Positions 15,306 to 24,277 of a stretch of DNA of 64,000 nt are shown here, one piece after another. Each line of letters begins with the position of its first letter. Within the stretch, counting starts at the first letter, position 1. The stretch covers positions 89,085 to 153,084 of the forward strand of contig JBFWOF010000002.1 in assembly GCA_050250665.1 (NCBI GenBank), written 5' to 3'. The notes beneath the pieces were generated by a model. The model saw only the letters and a program-made list of their open reading frames with translations, was not told where the DNA came from and did not search any database. The stretch comes from JADKFD01 sp050250665 (GTDB lineage Bacteria; Pseudomonadota; Gammaproteobacteria; Xanthomonadales; SZUA-5). Position numbers and translations under genes: made by a program.

Positions 15306-16877
15306 TCAGCCGGCGAGGATCAGATCGCTGGCCTTCTCGGCAATCATCACCGTGGGGGCATTGGTGTTGCCACTGATCAGCCGCGGCATGATCGAGGCAT
15401 CCACCACGCGCAGACCGCTGCAACCGCGGACCTTCAGTTCCGGGTCCACCACCGAGCGCTGGTCGGCTCCCATGCGGCAGGTACTGACCGGATGGTAGAT
15501 GGTCTCGGCCTTGCGGCGGATATAGGCCATCAGGTCGGCCTCGCTGGTGGCGCTGGCACCGGGCAGGATCTCGTCCCCGGCGTAGGGCGCCAGCGGCGAT
15601 TGGGCGAAGATCTCTCGGGTCATGCGCAGGCCTTCCAGCAGCACCGGCAGATCGGCCGGATCGCTCAGATAGTTGGCATGAATGCGTACGGGCGCGAAAG
15701 GATCGGCGCTGGCCAGTTCCAGATGCCCACGACTCTCAGGGCGCAACTGACAGGCGTGCATGGTGAAGCCATCGCCCGGCAGGCGATTGCGGCCATGATC
15801 GTCGAGCATGGCCGGCACGAAATGGAACTGCACGTCGGGGCGACCGTCGACAGCGAATCTGGTTGCCGCGAAGCCACCGGTCTCGGCCACGTTCGAGGTA
15901 CCGATGCCGGTGCGTGTGAAGAAATACTGCAACCCGACCAGCAGATCACTGGCGCGATCGTAGGTGATCCGCTGAGTGCACTTGCGCAACACGCAGATGT
16001 CGAGATGGTCGGTCAGGTTGCGACCCACCTCCGGCGCATCCAGACGCACACCAATGCCGTGCTGGCGCAGTTGATCGGCCGGGCCTATGCCTGACAACAG
16101 CAGCAGCTGAGGTGAGTTGACCGCGCCGCCGCTGAGCAGTACTTCGCGCCCGGCTTCGAATTTCTCCATACGGCCAGCCACCTTGGCTTCCACGCCAACG
16201 GCACGCTCGCGGTCGAACAGGATCCGGGTCACCTGTGCGTGCGTGACTACGGTGAGATTGGGTCGGCGCCGCGCCTCGCCGAGATAACCGGTGGCGGTGC
16301 TGCAACGGGCACCATTGCGCTGGGTCACCTGATATTGGCCAAAGCCAAGTTGTTCAGGACCATTGAAATCCGAGTTGCGCGGATATCCGGCGGCAGCGGC
16401 GGCCTCCAGAAAGGCCATGCTGAGCGGATTCACATGGCGCAGGTTCTCCACCGACAGATGGCCACCGACACCATGCAGGGCATCGGCACCGCGCTGATTG
16501 TCCTCGGAACGACGGAAGTAGGGCAGCACTTCGGCCCAGCTCCAGCCGCGGTTTCCGGCCGCCGCCCAGGCATCGTAGTCGGCACGCTGGCCGCGGATGT
16601 AGCACATGGCATTGATCGAACTGGAGCCGCCGAGCACGCGACCACGCGGCCAGTACATGCGGCGGTTGTCCAGATGCGGCTCCGGCTCGGTCTCGTAATT
16701 CCAGTTCAGGAATTTATAGCCCACCAGTTTGGCCAGACCCGCCGGCATGTGGATGAAGGGGTGCCAGTCGCGACCACCGGCCTCCAGCAACAACACCCGA
16801 TGCCGGCCATCGGCGCTCAAGCGGTTTGCCAACACACAACCGGCAGAACCGGCCCCGACGATGATGTAGTCGTACAC
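15306..16877 (-). CDS. GMC family FAD-dependent oxidoreductase (choline dehydrogenase-like)
   Basis: A 523-residue flavoenzyme. The Rossmann FAD loop is at the extreme N-terminus (YDYIIVGAGSAGCVLANRLS), followed by GMC signature 1 (GRVLGGSSSINAMCYIRG) and signature 2 (SGGAVNSPQLLLLSGIGP). The C-terminal catalytic region has HPVSTCRMG, with the active-site His, and SGNTNAPTVMIAEKASDLI, with Asn replacing the second His as in many alcohol dehydrogenases. It probably oxidises an alcohol. The start is GTG at 16877, giving no leader; GGAG is nine bases upstream. Context does not identify a substrate. Confidence 0.93.
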   Translation of the reverse strand: MYDYIIVGAGSAGCVLANRLSADGRHRVLLLEAGGRDWHPFIHMPAGLAKLVGYKFLNWNYETEPEPHLDNRRMYWPRGRVLGGSSSINAMCYIRGQRADYDAWAAAGNRGWSWAEVLPYFRRSEDNQRGADALHGVGGHLSVENLRHVNPLSMAFLEAAAAAGYPRNSDFNGPEQLGFGQYQVTQRNGARCSTATGYLGEARRRPNLTVVTHAQVTRILFDRERAVGVEAKVAGRMEKFEAGREVLLSGGAVNSPQLLLLSGIGPADQLRQHGIGVRLDAPEVGRNLTDHLDICVLRKCTQRITYDRASDLLVGLQYFFTRTGIGTSNVAETGGFAATRFAVDGRPDVQFHFVPAMLDDHGRNRLPGDGFTMHACQLRPESRGHLELASADPFAPVRIHANYLSDPADLPVLLEGLRMTREIFAQSPLAPYAGDEILPGASATSEADLMAYIRRKAETIYHPVSTCRMGADQRSVVDPELKVRGCSGLRVVDASIMPRLISGNTNAPTVMIAEKASDLILAG

Positions 16878-17016
16878 GCAAACTCCCGCCCACAGGGCGT
16901 TGCTTCAGGGGGCGCGCCGATCGCGATGCCAGCTTGCGAATCAATGATTTACATGCTGCACTGCAACATCCGGGTTCTATCCGGAAGGCCCGCGGCGGGC
17001 ATTGTTTGGACCTGCG

Positions 17017-17829
17017 CTAGAGCAATTGCTCGATCACCTCGACCCGATCGCCACATTGCACCTCGCCTGCGGAACGTGCGATCAGGTTCTGACCGAAACT
17101 GATGCCGCCGGCGCCGCGGCGATAATCCTTCAGCGTACGCAAGGGCTCACCGTCGCTTTCGGCAGCGCCCGAGTCCGGATCAATGGTGGTGAAAACGCAG
17201 CGAGTGCAGGGCTTGACCACATCAAAAAGCACGCTGCCGATGCGTATCTGCTTCCAGCGATCCTCGGCGTGTGCAGGCACACCCTCGACCACCAGATTGG
17301 GCCGGAAGCGCCGCCAGCCCAGTTCCCGTCCCGCCCGACTCGACAGTTCGTCGGCGGCGGCATGCGACAACAACAGCAGCGGATAGCCATCCGCGAACGC
17401 TACCTGATCGCCGGGGAGTGAGTACTCAGCTTCAGGCGCGCGCTGCATCCGTTCATCGGCGTACAACAGGCGCGCCGGCCGATCCAGGTAGCGGCTGAAC
17501 CACTCGGCAGCTTCGACCCCGGCATCGGCAGCGTTCACTTGGCTGCCCCAGACCTCGGAATCCACACGCTGACTTCCATCCGGCTCTGCCACCTGCAGCG
17601 GCGGCATGCCCGGCGCGGACAGTCTCAGGCCGCCCTCAGCGCCGACTTCGGCCCTCACCCGCACCAGCGCCGGTGATTGCCGGCCGGTGATGAAACGGCC
17701 ACTGTCGTCGACCAACATCCAGCGGCGATCATGGCGTAGTCCGCGGGGCTCGACGACGGCGCTCTGCAGCGCCAGGCCGGCGCAGGATTTCACTGGATAG
17801 ATGACGATGGCTGCCAGGCTGGGGGACAT
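17017..17829 (-). CDS. MOSC domain protein (YcbX-like)
   Basis: A 270-residue protein with the N-terminal MOSC beta-barrel (AAIVIYPVKSCAGLALQSAVVEPRGLRHDRRWMLVD) and the MOSC core, including the Cys motif VKPCTRCVFTTIDPDSG that binds molybdenum cofactor in this family. The C-terminal ISFGQNLIARSAGEVQCGDRVEVI is typical. Relatives such as YcbX and mARC reduce N-hydroxylated compounds; this one lacks the YcbX ferredoxin domain, so an electron partner must be separate. The start at 17829 (MSPSLAA) is a choice by homology; ribosome-binding signals are weak. It is divergent from the DUF3293 gene. Confidence 0.9.
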   Translation of the reverse strand: MSPSLAAIVIYPVKSCAGLALQSAVVEPRGLRHDRRWMLVDDSGRFITGRQSPALVRVRAEVGAEGGLRLSAPGMPPLQVAEPDGSQRVDSEVWGSQVNAADAGVEAAEWFSRYLDRPARLLYADERMQRAPEAEYSLPGDQVAFADGYPLLLLSHAAADELSSRAGRELGWRRFRPNLVVEGVPAHAEDRWKQIRIGSVLFDVVKPCTRCVFTTIDPDSGAAESDGEPLRTLKDYRRGAGGISFGQNLIARSAGEVQCGDRVEVIEQLL

Positions 17830-17920
17830 TGCTAAGCACCTGCTGAGTCGTGGTATCGCTGGCAAAGCTACACGCTATGCTGGCTGCTGGCTCAGTCCGG
17901 ACTTTCGGGAACGCACCGTC

Positions 17921-18415
17921 ATGAATCCGATTTCGACTGCGCCGGTCGTGACCGCGGAACTGATCCTCGCCTACGCGAACGCCTGCTACGAGATCGAGCA
18001 CGAGGGTCGCTGGATCAGCGCCGAGCAACTCACCCGGAAGCAGACCCGCGGCCTGCCGTGGAGTCTGATCAGCGCCTGCAACCCGCGCTCGCAACAGTTG
18101 CCGGATGCGCTCAACGAGGCCCGGCAGCAGCAGCTGCGCGATTGGATCGACGCGGCTGGCGCTCCATGGCAGCCGGCTCGCGGCCGCGCCGCCGATTTCA
18201 GCTGGCTGGAGCCCGGTTTTCTGGTCGCTGCCGAGTTGCACCGGGTCGACAACTGGGCCCGCGCCTTCGAGCAGCATGCGATCTGGCTCCCGGCAACCGC
18301 CACTACACCGGCGATCATGCGCATCTATGCGGCCGATCCCGGCCCTGAACATCGCTTGCAATTGCCCCATGTGCGCCTCGAATGGGTAGGATTCGGGCCC
18401 ACGTCTCCAGAATGA
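17921..18415 (+). CDS. DUF3293 family protein
   Basis: A 164-residue soluble protein. ELILAYANACYEIEHEG, then LISACNPRSQQLPDALNEARQQQLRDWI and WLEPGFLVAAEL match the DUF3293 pattern. Function is unknown. The start ATG at 17921 is chosen because the longer in-frame extension overlaps the divergent MOSC gene. The stop overlaps the ccmA ATG by four bases (ATGA), so it is the first gene of the ccm operon, an arrangement I believe recurs in xanthomonads. Confidence 0.85.
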   Translation: MNPISTAPVVTAELILAYANACYEIEHEGRWISAEQLTRKQTRGLPWSLISACNPRSQQLPDALNEARQQQLRDWIDAAGAPWQPARGRAADFSWLEPGFLVAAELHRVDNWARAFEQHAIWLPATATTPAIMRIYAADPGPEHRLQLPHVRLEWVGFGPTSPE

Positions 18416-19077
18416 CCGCCCGCTTGCCTGACGCCAGCCCAGTTTCCAGCGCACCCCCGCTGCTCGCCGCCACGGCACTGACCTGTCTGCGCGAGGACGA
18501 AGCGCTGTTCGTGCCCATCGACATCGCTCTGGCCCCGGGACAGTTGCTGGTGCTCGAGGGCCGCAATGGCGCCGGCAAGACCACACTGCTGCGCGCGCTG
18601 CTGGGTCTGCACGCGATCAAGGCCCAGACCCTGCAATTCCGCGGCGCAGACGTGCTGCGCGAACGTCATGCACTATGTGCAGGAACGCTGTGGCTGGGCC
18701 ATCTGCTGGCGCTCAAGGGCGATCTCACGGTGCGCGAGAATCTGCATTACAACCTGGCCATAGGCGACGAGGGCGATGCGGCCGAGGTCGAGGCGCTATG
18801 CACCGATCTGGGGCTGGCCGGCTACGAGGACACGCCGACACGGGCACTGTCGGCTGGGCAGCGCAAGCGCGCGGCGCTGGCACGGCTGGCCGCCAGTCAG
18901 CGATCGCTGTGGCTGCTGGATGAGCCCTTCGCCAATCTCGACGGCCCCGGCATGGCGGTGGTCGAGCGTCTGCTGGAAGCGCATCTGGCGCGCGGCGGTG
19001 GCGCCCTGCTGACCAGCCATGGCGTGCTTCCGATCACCTTGCCGGCCACCACGGTGCGCCTGGAGCACCCCCGATGA
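18412..19077 (+). CDS. ccmA: Heme ABC exporter ATP-binding protein CcmA
   Basis: A 221-residue ABC ATPase of the CcmABCD complex, which releases holo-CcmE for cytochrome c maturation. The Walker A is GRNGAGKTTLL, the signature LSAGQRKRAALARL and the Walker B LWLLDEPFANLD; the small size matches CcmA. The ATG at 18412 overlaps the DUF3293 stop. The following ccmB starts inside the last codons (ATGA overlap at 19074). Confidence 0.97.
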   Translation: MTARLPDASPVSSAPPLLAATALTCLREDEALFVPIDIALAPGQLLVLEGRNGAGKTTLLRALLGLHAIKAQTLQFRGADVLRERHALCAGTLWLGHLLALKGDLTVRENLHYNLAIGDEGDAAEVEALCTDLGLAGYEDTPTRALSAGQRKRAALARLAASQRSLWLLDEPFANLDGPGMAVVERLLEAHLARGGGALLTSHGVLPITLPATTVRLEHPR

Positions 19078-19757
19078 GCACCATGCGACCCTATCGCGCG
19101 CTGCTGCTGCGGGATCTGCATCTGGCCTTCAGGCGCCGCGCCGATTTGTTGCTGCCGCTGGGATTTGCGGTGCTGGTGGTGCTGCTGTTCGGCATTGCCC
19201 TGGGCGGCACGCCGGAACGGCTGGCCCCGATATCGGCGCCGGTGATCTGGGTCACGGTGCTGCTGGCCGGCTTCCTCAGTCTGGACGGGCTGTTCCGCCC
19301 TGATGTCGAGGACGGCACACTCGATCAGTGGCTGGCGGGACCCAGCTCCATCGTCGGCTTGATGTACGCCAAGGCACTGGCGCACTGGCTGCTGTACGGT
19401 GTCGGTCTGACCCTGTCGACTCCGCTACTGGCCATGCTGCTCAATCTGCCTGTCAAACTTTTGCCGGTGATGCTGGCGGCGCTGGCCATAGGTACGCTGG
19501 GCGCCACCCAGATCGGTCTGGTTGCGGCGGCCTTGACAGCTCGCCTGCGCCGCAGTGGTATTTTGCTGGCGGTGATCGTCATGCCGCTGTACCTGCCGCT
19601 GCTGATCTTCGGCAGTGGCGCGGTCGATGCGGTGCGTCTTGGAGAATCACCCAAGGGCGCGCTGCTGTTGCTGGCCGCACAGACGATGTTGCTGTTGACC
19701 CTGGCGCCGCCTGCTGCGGCTGCCGGCTTGCGGATAGGATCGGACAATCCACCATGA
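19074..19757 (+). CDS. ccmB: Heme exporter protein CcmB
   Basis: A 227-residue inner-membrane permease with six hydrophobic segments, the membrane partner of CcmA. The N-terminus ALLLRDLHLAFRRRADLLLPLGFAVLVVLLFGIALG and the middle LFRPDVEDGTLDQWLAGPSSIVGLMYAKALAHWLLYG are characteristic of CcmB. It overlaps both ccmA and ccmC by four bases. Confidence 0.97.
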   Translation: MSTMRPYRALLLRDLHLAFRRRADLLLPLGFAVLVVLLFGIALGGTPERLAPISAPVIWVTVLLAGFLSLDGLFRPDVEDGTLDQWLAGPSSIVGLMYAKALAHWLLYGVGLTLSTPLLAMLLNLPVKLLPVMLAALAIGTLGATQIGLVAAALTARLRRSGILLAVIVMPLYLPLLIFGSGAVDAVRLGESPKGALLLLAAQTMLLLTLAPPAAAAGLRIGSDNPP

Positions 19758-20506
19758 ACCCCGTGCTGCGCTGGTTTCACCAACTCGGATCACCGCCGTA
19801 TTTCTATCGCTTTGCGACCCGCTGGATGCCATGGGCCGGCGGCGCGGCTCTGATCCTGACGATCATCGGCATGTACCTCGGCCTGGCGCGGGCGCCGGCC
19901 GATTATCTGCAGGGCGACAGCTTCCGGATCATCTACATCCATGTGCCCAGCGCCTGGATGAGCATGTTCATCTACGGGGTCATGGCGCTGAACGGAGCCA
20001 TCGCCCTGATCTGGCGCATCAAGCTGTCGGAGATCCTGTTTCTGGCCTGTGCACCGATCGGGGCGATGTTCACGGCGATCACGCTGATCACGGGCATGCT
20101 CTGGGGCAAGCCGACCTGGGGCGCTTACTGGGTGTGGGATGCACGGCTGACCAGCGAACTGGTGCTGCTGTTCCTGTATTTCGGGGTGATTGGTCTGGCC
20201 TCGGCCTATGACGACCTGCGCCAGGGCGCTCGCGCCGCCGCCGTGTTGGCCATTGTGGGTGTAGTTAACGTTCCGATCATCCATTTTTCGGTCAAATGGT
20301 GGAACACGCTCCATCAGGGCGAGACCATCCGAATTTTCGGCAAGAGCAGCATGGACTCCTCAATGATCTGGCCGCTGCTGATCATGGCTCTGGCTACCAA
20401 GCTGTATTTCGTGTTTGCGCTGCTGCTGCGCGCCCGTGGCGTGTTGCTGGAACAGGAGCGCAACAAGTCCTGGGTGCGTGAAGCCTTGCTGGGAGTCAAG
20501 AACTGA
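19754..20506 (+). CDS. ccmC: Heme exporter protein CcmC
   Basis: A 250-residue six-helix membrane protein of the heme-handling family that transfers heme to CcmE. The tryptophan-rich periplasmic segment is PTWGAYWVWDARLTSEL. The flanking external histidines are in YIHVPSAWMSMF and IHFSVKWWNTLHQGE, as in CcmC. The ATG at 19754 overlaps the ccmB stop codon. Longer upstream starts fall inside ccmB and are rejected. Confidence 0.97.
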   Translation: MNPVLRWFHQLGSPPYFYRFATRWMPWAGGAALILTIIGMYLGLARAPADYLQGDSFRIIYIHVPSAWMSMFIYGVMALNGAIALIWRIKLSEILFLACAPIGAMFTAITLITGMLWGKPTWGAYWVWDARLTSELVLLFLYFGVIGLASAYDDLRQGARAAAVLAIVGVVNVPIIHFSVKWWNTLHQGETIRIFGKSSMDSSMIWPLLIMALATKLYFVFALLLRARGVLLEQERNKSWVREALLGVKN

Positions 20507-20685
20507 TGCTCGCCTGGCTGGAATCCTACGGTCACTGGGGCTACATCCAGGTGTCTCTGGCCGTGACCGTGCTGCTGGTCCTTGCCGATCTGCTGCCGCC
20601 CCTGCTGCGCCAGCGCAAATTGCAGTCGGAACTGCGGGCGCGGGTGCGACGCGAACAACAACTTCGGGAATCGGAGGCACCGTGA
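20506..20685 (+). CDS. ccmD: Heme exporter protein CcmD
   Basis: A small 59-residue membrane protein with one transmembrane helix. It reads MLAWLESYGHWGYIQVSL, followed by AVTVLLVLADLLPPLL and a basic coiled tail (RQRKLQSELRARVRREQQLRE), the classic CcmD layout. The start ATG shares its A with the final base of the ccmC stop codon. It stabilises the CcmABC-CcmE complex in other bacteria. After its stop comes the only large gap of the ccm operon. Confidence 0.93.
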   Translation: MLAWLESYGHWGYIQVSLAVTVLLVLADLLPPLLRQRKLQSELRARVRREQQLRESEAP

Positions 20686-20690
20686 GGCTT

Positions 20691-20793
20691 GAGAGCACGA
20701 GAGCGAGAGGGCATGAGGGCACGCGACAGCGAGCCCCGGCGACTCCAGCTCTTGCCTGCGCTCGCGCCCTCGTGCCCTTGTGCCCTCTTCCCC
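20691..20793. repeat. Hairpin with GAGRGCAC octamer arms between ccmD and ccmE
   Basis: The left arm (20691-20722) is four 8-base units (GAGAGCAC, GAGAGCGA, GAGGGCAT, GAGGGCAC). The right arm (about 20757-20793) is the reverse-complement series (GCGCCCTC, GTGCCCTT, GTGCCCTC, then TTCCCC). The loop is about 35 bases. It is the only non-overlapping junction inside the ccm operon and would form a long RNA stem in the transcript. Confidence 0.8.
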
Positions 20794-20818
20794 ATCAAAC
20801 TTCTCTGGCAGGAACACC

Positions 20819-21277
20819 ATGAACCCTATCCGCCGCCGTCGCCTGCTGTTGATCGTCGGCCTGGTTCTCGGCATTGGTGCCGCGACCGGGCTGGCACTGA
20901 CCGCACTGAAGGAAAACGTCAACCATTTCTACAGCCCCAGCGAAGTGCTCGCCGGCGGCGCGCCGGAAGGCCGCACCTTCCGCCTCGGCGGGGTCGTGCT
21001 GGAAGGCAGCACCCGCCGCGACGGCGGATCGCTGAAGGCGCATTTTGTGGTGACCGATCGCTTCAAGGATCTGCCGGTGGAATTCGAGGGAATCCTGCCG
21101 GACCTGTTCAAGGAAGGTCAGAGCGTGATCGCCACCGGGGTGCTGCAGGCCGGCGGCGTGTTCCACGCCAAGGAGGTGCTGGCCAAGCACGATGAGAACT
21201 ACATGCCCAAGGAAGTGGCTGAAGCCATCGCCAAGGGCAAGGCCGAGAAAGCCAGCCACGAGGCGCAAACGCCATGA
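20819..21277 (+). CDS. ccmE: Cytochrome c maturation heme chaperone CcmE
   Basis: A 152-residue periplasmic chaperone with an N-terminal anchor (RRRRLLLIVGLVLGIGAATGLALTAL) and an OB-fold domain. The heme is attached covalently to the His of VLAKHDENYMP near residue 121. FRLGGVVLEGST and FVVTDRFKDLPVEFEGILPDLFKEGQSVIATG are typical. ATG at 20819 follows AGGAACACC. Its stop overlaps the ccmF start. Confidence 0.97.
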   Translation: MNPIRRRRLLLIVGLVLGIGAATGLALTALKENVNHFYSPSEVLAGGAPEGRTFRLGGVVLEGSTRRDGGSLKAHFVVTDRFKDLPVEFEGILPDLFKEGQSVIATGVLQAGGVFHAKEVLAKHDENYMPKEVAEAIAKGKAEKASHEAQTP

Positions 21278-23265
21278 TGCCGGAACTGGGACAGGTCTTT
21301 CTGATACTGGCGCTGCTGCTGGCGGTGGTGCAGGCGGTGGTGCCGATGATCGGCGCCCAACTCGGTGATGCCGCGCTGATGCGCGTGGCGCGACCGGCCG
21401 CCTACGGTCAGTTCGTGTTTCTGGTCGGTGCCTATCTGATCCTGACCTTCGGCTTCATCAATCAGGATTTCTCGATTGCCTACGTGGCCCAGAACTCCAA
21501 TCTGCAGTTGCCGGTGCATTACCGCTTCAGCGCGGTCTGGGGCGCCCACGAGGGCTCGCTGCTGCTGTGGGTGCTGATCCTGAGTCTGTGGACGGTGGCC
21601 CTGGCAGTGTTCAGCGGCAAGCTGCCACAACGCTTCATCGCCAGAGCGCTGGCCACGCTGGGCGTGATCTCGATCGGCTTCCTGAGTTTTCTGGCCTTCA
21701 CCAGCAACCCCTTTGAACGCCATGTGCCGGCCCTGCCGGACGGCAACGACCTGAATCCGCTGCTGCAGGATTTCGGGCTGATCGTGCATCCGCCGATGCT
21801 GTACATGGGCTATGTCGGCTTCGCGGTGGCCTTTGCCTTCGCCGTCGCCGCGCTGCTGGACGGCCGGGTCGATCGCCAGTGGGTGCGCTGGTCGCGGCCC
21901 TGGACCAATGTCGCCTGGGGATTTCTCACCCTCGGCATCGCGCTCGGCAGCTGGTGGGCCTATTACGAACTGGGCTGGGGCGGCTGGTGGTTCTGGGATC
22001 CGGTCGAGAACGCCTCCTTCATGCCCTGGCTGGTGGGCACAGCACTGATTCATTCGCAGGCAGTCACCGAAAAACGCGGCACCTTTGCCGCCTGGACACT
22101 GCTGCTGGCTATTGCCGCCTTCTCGCTGAGTCTGCTCGGCACCTTCCTGGTGCGTTCCGGCGTGCTCACCAGCGTGCATGCCTTTGCCAGTGATCCGGCC
22201 CGTGGCACCTTCATCCTGATCTTCCTGGCGATCGTGGCCGGCGGCGCACTCACGCTGTACGCGATCCGCGCACCGCGGCTGCAGGCGGCGCCCTCGGTGG
22301 GCCTGTATTCACGCGAAGGCCTGCTGCTGGCCAACAACATACTGCTGGCCACGGCCTGCGCCATGGTCCTGATCGGCACCTTGTATCCGCTGGTGGCCGA
22401 AGCCTTTGGCTGGGGCAAGATCTCGGTGGGTCCGCCCTACTTCGGTCTGATGTTCACGGTGTTGATGGCGCCCTTGGTGGCCCTGGTGCCCTTCGGTCCC
22501 TTGACCCGCTGGAAAGGTGATTCGATCGCCACCGTGGCTCTGGCCCTGCGCAGTGCCTTGGCACTGGCGGCGGTGATCGGCGCGCTGGCCTGGATCTTCC
22601 AGCGCGAGCTGCCGATCCGCGCGGTGCTCGGCATCACGCTCGGCGTCTGGGTCATGCTCGGCACTGTGGTTTTCATCGTGCGCCGCCTGCGTACTGCCGG
22701 CCCCGGCAAGCGCTTCACCGCCGAGATGATCGGCATGAGCCTGGCCCATGCCGGCCTCGGTGTATTCGTCATCGGCGTCATGGTCACCGACTCGCTGAAC
22801 GTCGAACGCGATGTGCGTTTGAGCCCGGGCGACACCACCGAAGTGGCTGGCTACGAGATTGCCTTCATCAGCCTGCGCCATGAAGAGGGCGCCAACTACA
22901 TCGCCGATGAAGGCGTCTTCGAGATCCGCCGCAATGGCAAGACCCTGAGCGAGCAGCGGCCCCAGAAGCGCCAGTACCTGCGCGGTCAGGTCATGACCGA
23001 AGCCGCCATCGATGCCGGCTTCTTCGCCGACTTCTACATCGCCATGGGCGAACCACTCGAGAACGGCCAGGCCTGGGCCGTGCGTCTGTACTACAAGCCG
23101 ATGATCCGCTGGGTCTGGCTGGGTGCGCTGCTGATGATGCTGGGTGGTCTGATTGCGGCCACCGAACGGCGCTTGCGGCAAACCGTGGTGACCCGGGAGT
23201 CGGAGCAGGCCAACGCCCACGATGTGGTGCCGGTCGGGGCCGTGCAGGCTGCGGAGCGCGCATGA
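21274..23265 (+). CDS. ccmF: Heme lyase subunit CcmF
   Basis: A 663-residue polytopic membrane protein and core of the heme ligation complex that attaches heme to apocytochrome c. The WWD domain is WGGWWFWDPVENASFMPWLVGTALIHS near residue 232. The conserved external histidines include VHYRFSAVWGAHEGSLLLWV. The long C-terminal periplasmic domain (RDVRLSPGDTTEVAGYEIAF...) and final transmembrane helix are present. Length matches the family. It overlaps ccmE and ccmG by four bases each. Confidence 0.98.
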   Translation: MMPELGQVFLILALLLAVVQAVVPMIGAQLGDAALMRVARPAAYGQFVFLVGAYLILTFGFINQDFSIAYVAQNSNLQLPVHYRFSAVWGAHEGSLLLWVLILSLWTVALAVFSGKLPQRFIARALATLGVISIGFLSFLAFTSNPFERHVPALPDGNDLNPLLQDFGLIVHPPMLYMGYVGFAVAFAFAVAALLDGRVDRQWVRWSRPWTNVAWGFLTLGIALGSWWAYYELGWGGWWFWDPVENASFMPWLVGTALIHSQAVTEKRGTFAAWTLLLAIAAFSLSLLGTFLVRSGVLTSVHAFASDPARGTFILIFLAIVAGGALTLYAIRAPRLQAAPSVGLYSREGLLLANNILLATACAMVLIGTLYPLVAEAFGWGKISVGPPYFGLMFTVLMAPLVALVPFGPLTRWKGDSIATVALALRSALALAAVIGALAWIFQRELPIRAVLGITLGVWVMLGTVVFIVRRLRTAGPGKRFTAEMIGMSLAHAGLGVFVIGVMVTDSLNVERDVRLSPGDTTEVAGYEIAFISLRHEEGANYIADEGVFEIRRNGKTLSEQRPQKRQYLRGQVMTEAAIDAGFFADFYIAMGEPLENGQAWAVRLYYKPMIRWVWLGALLMMLGGLIAATERRLRQTVVTRESEQANAHDVVPVGAVQAAERA

Positions 23266-23786
23266 ACGCACGCGCGCTGATTCCCCTGGCCGTGTTCATT
23301 GGCATCGGCGGCATCCTCTGGAGCGGTATCGGCAAGGACCCGCACCTGGTGCCCTCACCGCTGCTGGACAAGCCGGTGCCCGAGTTTTCGGCGCCGGCCC
23401 TGGTCGATCCGCAACGCCAGATCACCCGTGCTTCGCTGCTGGGCGAGCCCTATCTGCTGAATGTGTTCGCCAGCTGGTGCGTCAGCTGCCGGGTCGAGCA
23501 TCCGGTACTGATGGAATACGCCAAACGCGGCGAGCTGAAGCTGATCGGATTCAACTGGAAGGACGCCCCTGAGGATGCCAATCGCTGGCTGGCGCAGTTC
23601 GGCGATCCCTATGCCGACATCCTGACCGATTTCGACGGCCGCCTGGGCATTGATTTTGGCGTCTACGGCGCGCCGGAGACCTTCGTCATCGGCGCCGATG
23701 GCACCGTGCTCTACAAACAGGTCGGCCCGCTCAGCGTTGACGACATCGAAAAGACCATCAAGCCGATGCTGGCGGGGAAGCGATGA
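23262..23786 (+). CDS. ccmG: Thiol:disulfide interchange protein CcmG/DsbE
   Basis: A 174-residue membrane-tethered periplasmic thioredoxin that reduces apocytochrome c or CcmH disulfides. An N-terminal anchor (RALIPLAVFIGIGGILWSGI) precedes the thioredoxin fold with active site WCVSC in NVFASWCVSCRVEHPVLMEY. The usual E. coli CPTC is CVSC here. The cis-Pro region GVYGAPETFVI is intact. It overlaps ccmF and ccmH. Confidence 0.97.
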   Translation: MNARALIPLAVFIGIGGILWSGIGKDPHLVPSPLLDKPVPEFSAPALVDPQRQITRASLLGEPYLLNVFASWCVSCRVEHPVLMEYAKRGELKLIGFNWKDAPEDANRWLAQFGDPYADILTDFDGRLGIDFGVYGAPETFVIGADGTVLYKQVGPLSVDDIEKTIKPMLAGKR

Positions 23787-24277
23787 TGACGGGGCACGGG
23801 ACAGGCGTAGGGCGGAACTCCGGCGCAGCCGGTATTCCGACATTGCTCGGATATTTTCTGATCGCGATGTTGCTGGTGTCTTCGATGGGCGCCTTCGCCA
23901 TCGACCCGATGCCCTTCGAGGATCGCTCCGAAGAGGTGCGCTTCCAGAATCTGCTGCGCGAGTTGCGCTGTCTGCAGTGTCAGAATCAGACTCTGGCCGA
24001 TTCCGATGCCGACATTGCCCGGCAGTTGCGGGAAGAGATATTCCGGATGATGAACGAGGGCCAGTCGGACGAGCAGATCAAGGAATTCCTGACGGCGCGC
24101 TACGGCGACTTCGTGCTCTACAAGCCACCGGTCAAGAGCGGCACCTGGCTGCTTTGGTTTGGCCCTTTTCTGATACTCGCCGGCGCCGCCTTGGCGCTGG
24201 TGATCCATTTGCGCAAACGCCGCGGTGTCACCGCGGCCCCGGCTGCCGGTCAGGCACGGGATGAGGAGGATTGGTGA
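23783..24277 (+). CDS. ccmH: Cytochrome c-type biogenesis protein CcmH
   Basis: A 164-residue protein with the redox motif LRCLQCQNQTLADSDADIARQLREEI and a C-terminal membrane helix (LLWFGPFLILAGAALALVIHL), the normal CcmH layout for handling apocytochrome thiols. The start at 23783 overlaps the ccmG stop, but the first 19 or so residues (MMTGHGTGVGRNSGAAG) precede the signal peptide (LLGYFLIAMLLVSSMGAFA) and do not look like family sequence. They are encoded by a GGGGCACGGGA stretch like the heptamer repeats at 14201. Confidence 0.95.
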   Translation: MMTGHGTGVGRNSGAAGIPTLLGYFLIAMLLVSSMGAFAIDPMPFEDRSEEVRFQNLLRELRCLQCQNQTLADSDADIARQLREEIFRMMNEGQSDEQIKEFLTARYGDFVLYKPPVKSGTWLLWFGPFLILAGAALALVIHLRKRRGVTAAPAAGQARDEEDW

